Assembly: GCF_021347895.1 (NCBI RefSeq)
Contig: NC_067121.1
Span: forward strand, 31,297,974-31,361,973
Source: Acanthochromis polyacanthus
Lineage: Eukaryota; Chordata; Actinopteri; Pomacentridae
Direction: 5' to 3'
DNA length: 64,000 nt
This document shows positions 35,861 to 45,798 of the stretch, piece by piece; within the stretch, counting starts at the first letter, position 1, and each line of letters starts with the position of its first letter. A model generated the notes under the pieces. The model was not told the origin of the DNA, did not search any database, and worked only from the letters and a program-made list of their open reading frames with translations. The position numbers and the translations under genes are program-made.

Positions 35861-37802
35861 GAGTCATTCCATCTCATTTCAACAAATCTGAGGAAATTTT
35901 GTTGCATGACCTCCTCTGATCATCTCCAAACTTTTTTTTTAACTATCCCAACATAAGAATAGATTACTTGCAAAGTTTTAACATCATATGATTGCTATTT
36001 GCTAAGTTATAAAATATTTAAATCCCTATTTTTCCACTCGGAAATTGATATTTTAGGTAGAAAGGCTTGATTTAGGAAGATAATACTGGGAACTGACTGA
36101 TGATATAGACTTACAAGTGATCTGAAGGGTTCAAACACCTTAACAATAGAGCAGGAAAAAATAATTTGGAATGAATATACCCATTTCTCTGTGGTACAGG
36201 GCAATTTAAAAATTTGGCGAAAATGGCATTTTTCAAGAATTTAGGCATTTTTTTCACAAATTTTAATAAGTAACAAGGTTCATATGTTATAAAAATCTCA
36301 AAGTACCTTAAAAGTTCTCTCTAACCTAAAAATATCCAAGAGCTAGCTAGTCTCCTTAGACCTCAAAACGATGCCTATTTATGAAACAGACTGAAAAACA
36401 CCATACATATATTGGCACAGAAACCAATGTGGGACATGGAGTAGAAACATGAAACTTTGTCTGTATAACAATAAACATCCGAATAATTGATATCTGAAGT
36501 ATCAACATTGTTTCTTGAATCCTTCATGGCCAATTTAACCAAGAAATGCACTATGTTTTATAGGCGTTTTTTTAGGAATTCTAACTAATATATTGCAGTT
36601 AAAATGAGTTATATTGCCTTAGGTCCCATGTAAAACATGTAATTTGTCCCCAACTTATCACACCACTATTTCTGTCCTTTGAACTGCTTGAATTTCTCTG
36701 AAATCAGGCCATCATCTGCACCAGATATGTGGTACTGTCCACCACGGCGTGTTGAAGGAGCAGTGATTGGACAGAGGATGTGGGCTGTAGGCACCCACAC
36801 TACGTCATCCTTTCTAGGCCATGTGAACTTCTTGCTGGGACCTTTTGGGTGCATGAATTTCACTTGCAAATCTTCAAATTCAGCTGATAAGTCAAATACG
36901 ATACCGAGGCTGTCCTGAGAATGCAGTCTGGGAGTGATGCCATTTCTTCTTATTCAGTTACTGTATGAAAGAAAAAACAATGTCTATATAATAATTAACT
37001 TCAGATATGCCCTTTGTAACTTATACTACGATGCTGATGCTTCAGATTCATCTTTCATCTTTAGTTGGTCATGTAAATGGTTCCTAAAAACAAAAACGAG
37101 GATCAAAATATATAGTAAATTGATTCAGCAGTTGCTCATCTTTGGCACAAGAAACAAATATGAAAGTAAGTTCACACATACTTCACACATACTAGTTCCT
37201 CCAAAAAAAATTTGAACCGCGTACCATGTATCCCACATGCACTTTTTAATGCCTAAAGTTAGGCTATTTTGGGTCTACACCTGAGTTCAACAGCCTATAA
37301 ATCAATAAATAAGCTTTATTTTAATGTTTTAAAACTTTTACCTTATGCAACTTTCATTAGTAAAGAAGAAAATTCATTCTTTCAATGTCTTTTCACAAGA
37401 ATAAGTCCTAAAATAGAGGCATGAAAAACCCAAAATAAAGTCGCCCATGAAATAATAAGGATATTTTGGGAAATTCCACAGTCCAGTATTTTTTTATTTT
37501 CATTCATTTCTATACTTTTCTCACCAGAAGGGTAAAAGTTTTGGAAGGGGAAAAAATTCTGACCATGTAAAAGGAGTATAAATTGCTTTTTTTAGTAGTT
37601 TAAAACCCTAAAATCATAGGCGAGGATTAAGTTTGGACTGACTATGGGTATTAGATTAGATCATTACTGCTTATACTGTATGTTTATAACCATAATACTT
37701 TGCATTTGTTCATAAAATTACCCAAATAAAGCCCAAAATTTTTTTGGGAGGATCTGAGAAAGTGGTGCAACAAGCATTTGTTGAATTGACATGGAATGAC
37801 TC
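35861..37802. mobile_element. Nested 1.94-kb DNA element with 27-bp inverted ends
   Basis: The ends are GAGTCATTCCATCTCATTTC (left) and the inverse of GAGTCATTCCATGTCAATTC (right). They match over 27 bp with two differences. TATA lies on both sides (35857-35860 and 37803-37806). The flank can also be read as a 6-bp CTATAG duplication with the element one base shorter at each end. Removing the insert restores the Tc1-type word ATGCTATAGCTGTGG, comparable to GTGCTGTGACTGTGG in the 2.4-kb copy. A minus-strand ORF sits inside. The superfamily is unknown to me. Confidence 0.75.
36666..36953 (-). pseudogene. ORF in nested element, transposon protein tail, family unknown
   Basis: A 95-codon open stretch bounded by stops reads ITPRLHSQDSLGIVFDLSAE, then VKFMHPKGPSKKFTWPRKDD, then VVWVPTAHILCPI and a KFKQFKGQK end. 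It has the balanced composition of real protein (W-P-[RK]-x-D-D, W-V-P, P-x-T motifs) and ends in a Lys-rich tail. No Met starts the open stretch, and an AG precedes it, so it is likely the last exon of a longer transposon gene whose other exons are lost or lie elsewhere in the element. I believe similar tails exist in uncharacterised fish proteins but cannot name the family. Confidence 0.5.
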
Positions 37803-38069
37803 TATAGCTGTGGCCAAAGGTGCATCTGTTGAACACTGACGCAAAGTCAGTGAATACCTAAGCAATCACTTATTTTACATTTTTAATGAATTGACATTAC
37901 TTTGGAGAAATTTCTTTTTTTGTTTTGACACAAAAGAACCTTTTCCTTTGTATAATCGTGACAGTAAGCCTAATTATATTGACATTGATTCAAGGCTGAA
38001 AACAGTAAAAGGGTAAAACTTCCAAACATTGGTGAATACTTTTAATACGCCCTGAAACTTAATCCTTAT

Positions 38070-38398
38070 TTAATCCTCATTAGAGTCGCAGGGAGGCTGG
38101 AGTCTATCCCAGCTGACTTAGGTTGAAGGCAGGACAGGTCACCAGTCTATTACAGGGCTACACATAGAGACAACCACACTCACATTTTCCACCTACGGAT
38201 AATTTAGAATGACCAGTTTACTTCAGCATGTTTTTGGACTTCAGGACGAAGCCAGAGTACCTGGACAAAACCCATATATGGACAGGGAGAACATGCAAAC
38301 TCCATGTAGAAAGATCCCGGGAAGGCCAGGACCCGAACCAGCTATCTTCTAGCTGCAATGCGAAAGTCCTAACCACCAAACAACTGTGCAGCCCACTG
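38070..38398 (+). repeat. Common fish interspersed repeat, copy 3
   Basis: Nearly complete: CTGGAGTCTATCCCAGCTGA, CACCAGTCTATTACAGGGCT, GGGAGAACATGCAAACTCCA and an end at CAACTGTGCAGCCCA. It abuts the right end of the Tc1-like element. Confidence 0.9.
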
Positions 38399-38539
38399 TC
38401 ATGTCTGTACGTTAAAAATCAAGCTAGAGACTGAGCCAGAGTTAGTGGCTTGTTGCATTGAGCCCATCAACTTATGTGAGGTCCTCCCTGTCAAGTTAAA
38501 GCGAGCTGGAGAATGCTACAAGACTTCCATCCTTCATTT

Positions 38540-39290
38540 CCACAGGAGGAAGATTCATAAGCAACCCCCATTTTGCTGATAACATTATGGGAAACGGGAA
38601 AACAGAAAAACAGGAGCTTAATATCAGGTTTGGGGGGTCCTTTGGTGCCTATGGAATGGAAACAAGGAGGATTCTAGTCAACAGCTGCAGCCAACAATCA
38701 TTAGGGTTTAATTGCCAAAATCTGGAAACGGGGAAGGTTGACCTCGGGTCTTTTGTGAAAGATGAAGTTGGTTCTACAAAAGAAACCAAAGCAAAGATTG
38801 GCACAGCAATCTCAGTCATGATAAGACTTACCACCATTTGTAGAAGGAAGGCATGAGTTTCCCTCTGAAGATCAAGTACTACAAGACACTGGTAGTGTCT
38901 TTGTTTTCGATGTGACAGCTGGACATTTACTGGAACTATCAAATAAAAGACAGAGGCACTAGAGAGCAAGTGCTATAGAAGAACATTCCACCTCTCGGAA
39001 TATACCAAGGAATATATACTACCACATCTGCTGGAGAACTCACCTGGTACAGACACATTGAAAAACACATCTACCAAGCAAAGACCCTGCTCTGCAGGAA
39101 CAGAAGAAGGCAAACAACAAAGAGGTAGACAGAAAAAAATCCTGGCAAGACAAAACCAACAAATGCACTGACTGCAGCTTCCCAATCTTTGATACACACT
39201 GCAGAAGATCAAGAGCTGTGAGCATCCCTGACTTCCCAAGCATCTATCAGGACGCCCCTACAGCGCCCGAGGCTACAGGATGAGTAAGTG
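38540..39290 (+). mobile_element. LINE relic (RTE/craniofacial-type RT tail)
   Basis: A frame from 38587 runs 89 codons (…GSTKETKAKIGTAISVMIRL…), matching the 'SK.E...RI..A..A...L..IW' block just after the catalytic motif of RTE-like or L1-like reverse transcriptases. FADNIM at about 38574-38590 may be the decayed FADD box. Further on, in shifted frames, come WTFTGT (compare SWTLT), CYRR, QRGRQKK and IHTAEDQ, in the normal order of that protein's C terminus. Several frameshifts show it is dead. Confidence 0.8.
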
Positions 39291-39439
39291 ATAAACGCTA
39301 AGAGCTGTTTATAACCTGCAGCCTGGAAAAGATAACCACATTGTGCGTTCATATGCGCCTGCGCAAAGGGGAATTTTTGCTTTCGAGCAGCGACCTCTGC
39401 GAGAACCAGTCTGCTCGATATATGGATGAAATGTCGCTC

Positions 39440-39742
39440 CCTACAGGCTGGAGCCTATCCCAGCTGACTTAGGGCGAAGGTAGGGGACACCCTGGACAGG
39501 TCACCAGTCTATCACAGGGCTACATATAGAGACAAACAAGTGCACACATTCACACCTACAGACAGTTTAGAATTACCACTTAACCTCAGCATGTTTTTGA
39601 ACTGTGGGAGGAAGCTGGAGAACCCGAAGAAAACCCACACGTGCACAGGGAGAACATGCAAACTCCATGCAGAAAGATCCCAGGCCCAGAGGATCTTGTA
39701 GCCGCAAGGCGACAGTGCTAACCACTGAATCACTGTGCAGAT
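39440..39742 (+). repeat. Common fish interspersed repeat, copy 4
   Basis: Contains CTGGAGCCTATCCCAGCTGA, CACCAGTCTATCACAGGGCT and TTTTTGAACTGTGGGAGGAA and ends at AATCACTGTGCAGATG. Confidence 0.9.
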
Positions 39743-39744
39743 GA

Positions 39745-40325
39745 TAAAATTAATAATAATTTTCCTTCCTTCTTACTCTTACACTAGCAGATGGAGCCAA
39801 AAGGAGCGAGGATTGTAGTGGGACTACAAGGGTGTCAGGTGTCACTGAGTGAAAGTGGCATATGGTTTACACATCTCATGGGCTAGTAGGGCCCTCTAGC
39901 AGAATTTTGATTAGGGCTCCGGGGAGGTCAGCACTGGCTCAGGCTGGAGCAGTGGCTCGTTAGCTTAGTAAATAAAAGTGGAAACAGAAGAAAGAGCTAG
40001 CCCTGCTATGTCTGTTGTACTGTGTATCAATAAAAAGTGAAACACAAAAGCTACACATTGTGGTTTTACTGTACATGTCATAGACCATCAGACTACCTTA
40101 CCTACTGCCTCCCACAGTGCAACACACTGGAACATGTTGGGCTTCATAACAGCATTCTCGACATCACAGAACTATACAGATCTTTCCACCAGAGGAATTC
40201 TTGTCTGGCTGGTTGTATATTGCATTATTATAACATCATAAGAAACAGTTTATTTGTGGTTAATTTGTTTGCATTTGAGTTTTATCCCCATCATTGTGAT
40301 CTATGCTCCTGAATTAGTGCAGTGG
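39745..40325. other. Intergenic, no gene seen
   Basis: A 91-codon open frame at 40037-40312 has no recognisable motif and lies next to a LINE fragment; I do not call it a gene. Confidence 0.4.
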
Positions 40326-40329
40326 CACG

Positions 40330-40930
40330 GGAAATATATTGAAATTACGCAGCTATTGGATAAAAATACCATCAGTTAGCAAGTATGATGAAATGGCATC
40401 CAGTTTGATTGAAGCAAGAAAAATGTTACACTCCCAAAGCAACAGAAACAGCAGGAGAAGGAGCTTAGGGTTGCACAGGAAACTACTCTGTATTGTGGAC
40501 AATACCTCTCATCCCCTGCACGCCTCACTGGTGGCAATCAGAGCAGCTTCAGCCGCAGCCTGAGACCACCGAGGTGCATCACAGGAGGTCTTTTCTACCA
40601 GCGGCCATCACACTATGTAACTCCTCCTTCTGCAGGCATCACAGCTGACACATCTGACACTTAAATCTGAAGAATAATATCAAAAATCACTGCAATATTA
40701 CTTTTTCTTTGCGGTATCAGTTTTAGTATTATGTGCAGTATTTCAATTCCATGTGCAATACTATTTCAGGATCCTTATTTTTCTCTGCTAGTTTTATTTG
40801 AGTTTACTTTTTTTTTTGCTTTAATTAATGTATCGTACTTATATCTTATTGCTATTCTATTAGACACTGCATTATGTGGAAACGGATAACATCTAGAACA
40901 AAACTTTTCTTTGGAATTAATAAAGTATTT
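40330..40930 (+). mobile_element. LINE relic, extreme C terminus and 3' tail
   Basis: The frame at 40339-40563 includes LCIVDNTSHPLHASL, which matches the 'I..DPSHPL' segment near the end of L1/Rex-like ORF2 proteins. In another frame the words for 'R...F...A..LCN' follow. The tail ends TTTGGAATTAATAAAGTATT, a LINE-type terminus. It is 5'-truncated and frameshifted. Confidence 0.7.
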
Positions 40931-40939
40931 TTCTTATCT

Positions 40940-43900
40940 TAACTTAAATTCATATTAAATACACAGTGAGCTTATGCCACAAAATGTAAGTAAATCAGGT
41001 CCTTTCTGATTATTAAACCATCTTAATCTTTGAGAAATCCTCATTTTTAGCTTCTCTGGGATGTTTAAAGCATAGCCGAGCGCTTTTTCCAAAATGCAAA
41101 CCCAGCTAAGTTTGTTTGCATGCAGCAAACGGAGAAAGGCTAGTTCTTTCCCCAGCTTCCAGGCTTTAAGCTAACAAACTGCCACATATTTAATGGTCAG
41201 ACAGTGGCAAGAAGGCCAGCGGTTCCCAAACTTTGCTTCCCTTTGACAACTCTTCATATTTAGCTCAACAAAAAGGTAAACATTCACACAAATAACACAA
41301 AATAAGCTGAAGTTAATCGAAATTAAGTACATTTACTCACTGGCTAACAGGAATTTCGTGTGATTTGTAAATAAGCACATTGCCTCTGAATTAAATTGAA
41401 TCACATATGCAGCTTAGCCGGTTTGTTTCTTACCTTAGAAACATATGCTGAAAAATAATATTATGGTCTTTAGAAAAGTGCCACCACTTTATTAGAAGCC
41501 TTATAAGCAACAGATTGAACTCTAGCACTCACATAATTACCAGACAAGTGAATAAAGTGTACTTTTGCATATATGTGCAACGTTCAAAGGCGCCAATCAT
41601 CGTCAAGTGCATTCATTAGCGCTCCTATCAGGAGGTTATTCAGTGAACATAAGAAGCACTTTCACTTCCTGAATGGTGTTACAGTTTAGTTACCTTTCCT
41701 CTGCACAGATGTTCACGTCTTGTTGTGCGACAGGCTTTCAGTATTCTAGGTCAGCCCCGCAATGCTCCAGTGTGACTCAAGAATGAAAGGGCATGTATGG
41801 GGAAGAAGCAAAAATAGCAGCTGGGCCACAGAAGCCAAAGCTTTTGACAAAGCCTCGGACATGTATGTTCCCTGACCTGAATAACCAAGAGAGTCGAGGA
41901 GTGCCTGACCAGGTAGACAATGGGCATGTCAGGAAAGGGCACAATCCCTCTTTCACATCCATCTGCACTTTTCATTTGTTGTTTACTGCTTCTGCTTACA
42001 GTAAGAGATATAACACCGCTGACAGAGCATTTAGCTAAAAGTCAAAAGGCAATACAGGCGAGCTGATCAAAGCTGAATTCATTTCTAATAATAAATCTAG
42101 GCGTTGAGATCATGTTTAATGTGCTGAAGCGACTGCTCACGGCGCCTCGGCCCCCCTCACATCCCCATAGAAGCGTGGTGGCGGTGGAGGGGGCACTTGC
42201 TGTTTTGTTTCCAAACATCTTTTCTGCAACGCCTGCCCAATTACTCACACCAGAGAGGTTTGGGTCCAATCGCTGTCTTCACTCCAGAGTTAAATGGAAT
42301 TAGCAAAGCCAGGACCTCATCATCATCCATTCCATTTCGTTTGCACTTTCACATTCACCACCTGCCAACTTACATTGCCGTTCCACTTTGGAGAGACTTT
42401 CAAAGAACAATGAGCGTGCAGCACACTGTGCGTCCATGATCTGCCTCGCACCCTGCTCATCAACCACAATCCATTCTTTCACAATAAAAGGTGCAGAAGA
42501 AGTAATTACTCAGTAAAACGTTTTTTCTTTTTTTTTCTAGTCAGGCGGGAGGCTGTTATCTATTGAAACAGAGAGAAGTATGCAGAACTCCTTGGATATG
42601 CCATAGCAGAATTAGCAATTGTATGTCATTTCTGCAGCCATGATGTGAAGCTCCACATGCACACATTCCAGCTTCATGCCAGAGCCATCGTGTCATCTAA
42701 GGTGCATTCGAACCTTTCTTTCTGTGCACTTTCTAATGTGGGAGGAAATCACAATGTCACTCTTGACTTGTGATTACTTTGGCACATCACATATTACCAG
42801 GCTGGGGGCATTTGTTTTCAGGCATATTAACACCGCCGCACGTCAAGCCCTTTCACATCATCTTCCTGGACAATTCTGGGTCCCTCCGCCCTTTTATTCT
42901 CGCCTGCTGGAGGAGCTCGGTTAGGCGGATGGCTGAGGCGCAAATGATCAAAATCGGCTGCATTCATCCTAAAGCTCAGCAGGCGGTCGGCGAGGGGAGG
43001 AGGGAGGGGAAGAGAATGAGTCAAACGAGAGATGACAGAGAATCCAAATAGAGAGGAAAAAGCAAAGAAGCTGAAGGAGGAGAAAGGAGAGGCTGCTGGT
43101 TGGGGTTGGTGGAAGGGAAGTTGTGGCGTATGTCGGACTGGGAAACTAGGATAGAGAAAGGAGAGTGGAAGGAAGCAGGAAAAAAAGATGCAGGGGGGAG
43201 GAGGAGGAGGCTGGAACTTTTCAATTACAGCACACACAGACAACAAAGACCCAGATTTCAAGAGACTATAACAGTGTTCAGCCCAAAGGGAGAAGCTCAT
43301 TTAGCTTCCTTCATTTCTCCTTTCCTTTCTATACACAAATTACGACCTGGAATATTTAATGCATTTCTTTTGTTGCAGTAGCAAACAGAGGCGTCACCAT
43401 TATTACAGATGTCCTCGATGCTAAGATCAGCTATCTGGGGAGGCGAATGCTCCTGTTGGCAGATTACAAGAAAACTGCCTCCTGCTTTAAATTTCAAAGA
43501 GCATCAGTGGATTGAGTCGACGCAGACGTCTGTCAACAGCACCGACGGTGACTACAGATATTTGGGCTTTGAAGATGTGACTCCTCATTACAGAATTGAC
43601 AAATGGTCTTAATTTAAGCTTCAAAAGGGGTAAAGAAAAAAAAAACACATCCTGACATTCTGAGGGGCATTTGCGAAATAACATTAGAGCAAAAGGGAAT
43701 CGATGGAAGCAGGCTATTGATTCAACCCCATCGTGGACAGCAGACATTCTGCTCACAGCCCATTTAACACAGGGAGGTCTTTGTCAATCAGGTTTTGAAT
43801 GTAAATGACAAACATGATGACAGGAGGAGACAAACGTCTCTCTTTGCAAACATAACGCCGACATAAACCCACTTCTCACTGTGAATCTTAGCCGTTTTTC

Positions 43901-44930
43901 ATTCCTGCAGCCCCTGAAGAACAGACACAAGACTCTAATTAGAGATTCATCTCCTGTACCTGTGGATCCCTCAACACACCACGTCCCTGCTTTCTCATGC
44001 GCCATAATTTGAAGGATTCCTCTCACATCACTCAGCTTCCGCATGTGCATCAAGTAATAGTGATGTAGCTGCAGGGAAGGTAGGCCTGGGGGGGGGGGGG
44101 GGGGGGGGGGGTGAAATTTTTAAAATAAAAATCTGCATCTGTCCCTGCACCTGTCTCAGCCATCACTGTCTGAAATAAATGCCATCCTTAATGAGGACTC
44201 TCCATAAGGAAATGCTTTGAGTATTCCAAGTATATTATTTACAAGTTACAGGTCAACGATTTCTTTTGCATAATTTGGAACTTAAGCATCCTTTTAGACG
44301 GAAGAGAGGTAGTTTCTGTGCAAATTATGAAGCTCAGGGGCAGCAGACCGAGTGCACTCCTGAACTCGAATCACATTACCCCAAGAAACCTGTTTCCCTC
44401 TTAATGGCCTGTAATTATTCTCAGGTAAATCCAGCAAAACGTGCGTGTCATCAGGAGAGGCTGGCGTGGGCCGTTTAGTGATGCAGGCTGCAGGCTGTGG
44501 AGCTGTGGCACAGGACAATAAAAGAGGGGAGAGAGAAAAAACACACACAGGGAGATAATTAGCCTATTATCAGACTGCATTTAACACTTTTTACTGAGCA
44601 ACTCCGAGAGGTACAAGCTGTGATGGCAAATAATGAGGATGTATTATGAGGGGTGAATGATGGAAGCGGTCCTAATGCAAGCCAGCATCACCCCTGAAGA
44701 ACTAGAGTCCTCTCACTGATCATTCTCACTGTATATATTGCCCTCATCATGATGCACTTGCTCGCCCTCTTGCTATCTCACTTAGAGAGAGAAAAAACTG
44801 GGGAAGAAAAGCTCTCTTTGTTGAAGCAGGCGCACATTCATCCACCAGCTCACGCAGCTAAAAGGGGGGAGAATAAGAGCCTGAACGCATCATTTACACA
44901 CATTTTCCTCCTTTTTTCCCCCTCGGTTTC
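40940..44930. other. Intergenic region upstream of the BRINP gene
   Basis: No exon is supported. CAGCGGTTCCCAAACTTTGC at 41218-41237 resembles a hAT end without a partner. The stretch 42080-44080 is repeat-poor and may hold upstream control elements. A 24-G run lies at 44088-44111. Confidence 0.4.
44088..44111. repeat. Uninterrupted run of 24 G
   Basis: Twenty-four consecutive G on the + strand, about 1 kb upstream of the gene. It is prone to length change and to sequencing or assembly error. Confidence 0.9.
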
Positions 44931-44936
44931 ACGCAG

Positions 44937-45330
44937 CCACTTTAAGGATCACACAAAACGAGTCGCTCCGAACAGGATGGTGTAATCTACCTTTTTTTGC
45001 GTTAAGAAATAAAACCTTCTGGAAATATCTTGGAAAACGGACGTCCTCACAATGAACTCCTCTGCGCCTCCGCTGCTGCAACTTCTCCTCGCCGTGGCGC
45101 GGACGGACGCGCGGATGCTGGAGGATCGTCTCCCGAAAGAAAGTTGAGCGAAAGAGAGAGAGGGAGAGATCAAGTTGCGAGAGAAAGAAGACGGACTTGA
45201 TTCATTATCGGATCACTGAATCGCTGAGTTTTCCCCCCTCCAATTTTAGAATTATTCGCAGCTCTGGCAAGATCGGAAGAGTTATTCTTAAGAGCGCGTC
45301 TTTTTGGTTCTTATTGCCAAATCAGATCAG
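44937..45330 (+). other. brinp3: Probable non-coding first exon (5' UTR) of the BRINP gene
   Basis: The right edge is a good donor: CAG then GTAGGC at 45331. The next exon starts at 45498 after a CCTCCTCCCAG acceptor, giving a 167-bp intron. The left edge is not known. A strong pyrimidine tract and CAG at 44936 could make this an internal leader exon, or transcription may start within it; there is no TATA box. A non-coding first exon is usual for BRINP genes as far as I recall. The exon holds a 31-codon upstream ORF. Confidence 0.5.
45052..45147 (+). promoter_or_regulatory. Upstream ORF 1, signal-peptide-like, 31 codons
   Basis: ATG at 45052 has A at -3. The frame reads MNSSAPPLLQLLLAVARTDA and stops at TGA 45145-45147, still inside the leader exon. 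Hydrophobic Leu-rich content resembles a short signal peptide. If the transcript starts upstream of 45052 it could dampen translation of the main frame. Confidence 0.4.
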
Positions 45331-45507
45331 GTAGGCTCCGTGTGTTGTTTTTTTATCAGCATATTTAAACACTTGATCGTAGTGTTTGTGTGTTCATTCT
45401 CATGTCGGCATGAGAGGATTTAACATGAATTCTCGACCACAGTCCAAATCTGCACGACGCGCCACTTTTTCACCCCTAATATTTGTCCTCCTCCCAGTCC
45501 GGAGAGG

Positions 45508-45558
45508 ATGAGGTGTCGCTGGGTGAAGAAGCATGAGCTGTCAGAGAATCAGTCATAA
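45508..45558 (+). promoter_or_regulatory. Upstream ORF 2, overlaps the main start
   Basis: ATG at 45508, in the second exon, opens 16 codons (MRCRWVKKHELSENQS) in another frame. It ends at 45558, 23 bases past the main ATG at 45533-45535. Ribosomes that start here would miss the main start. Its -3 base is A-purine-rich context (AGAGGATGA has a G at -3). Confidence 0.5.
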
Positions 45559-45798
45559 GCGGCTGTCTCTGCTATGGGAGGGGGCGGCTCTCAGCCTCTG
45601 GCTCTGCTGCTGCTGCTGCTGGACCTCCAGGGCCACCGCCGCCGCCTCTGGAGCCTCAGCCGCCGGACAGAGCGACGGCGCCCCCGGCTCCCTGGGCTGG
45701 CTGCTGTCGGATAAAGGGCCCTTCCAGCAGTCCCTGGAGTTCACGGAGGCTGCGGAGAGGTATCAGCAGGGCTTCAGCACCAGATACAAGATCTATAG
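45533..45798 (+). CDS. brinp3: BRINP3-like protein, coding exon 1 (signal peptide)
   Basis: Encodes residues 1-88 and two bases of codon 89 of a BRINP-family protein, a secreted or ER-lumenal neural glycoprotein family linked to cell-cycle restraint and neuronal differentiation. The start ATG (A at -3) gives a basic N region and a hydrophobic core at about residues 11-30 (LLWEGAALSLWL, then five Cys), followed by an Ala/Ser-rich cleavage region. LGWLLSDKGPF (residues 54-64) and QGFSTRYKIYR (79-89) are family hallmarks; the LSDKGPF and FSTRYKIYR spellings favour BRINP3 over BRINP1 and BRINP2. The Ala/Gly/Ser-rich stretch before LGWLL is longer than I recall for mammalian BRINP3. The donor is AG|GTGAGA, phase 2. 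It could be any of the duplicated fish brinp3 copies. Confidence 0.85.

Larger units (their letters stand above)
34834..38053 (+). mobile_element. Tc1-like element with terminal repeats, itself interrupted
   Basis: The left end (CCTATTAAAAATGTTCACCT ... GTCAGCCTTGAATCA, 34837-34902) is the inverse of the right end (TGATTCAAGGCTG ... GGTGAATACTTTTAATACG, 37986-38050), so both terminal repeats survive. A degraded transposase lies near 35600-35700: QDNDLNITVEATQKKF, a stop, then a P.LQSN.E remnant of the SPDLNPIEN block. A 1.94-kb second element occupies 35861-37802. After removing it the Tc1-like copy is about 1.28 kb, close to a normal Tc1-like length in fish (about 1.6 kb) with deletions. Confidence 0.85.

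Noticed and set aside
42827..43300. 157-codon minus-strand frame rich in Pro, Phe and Ser
   Set aside because: Product of a purine-rich + strand tract; reads as low complexity.
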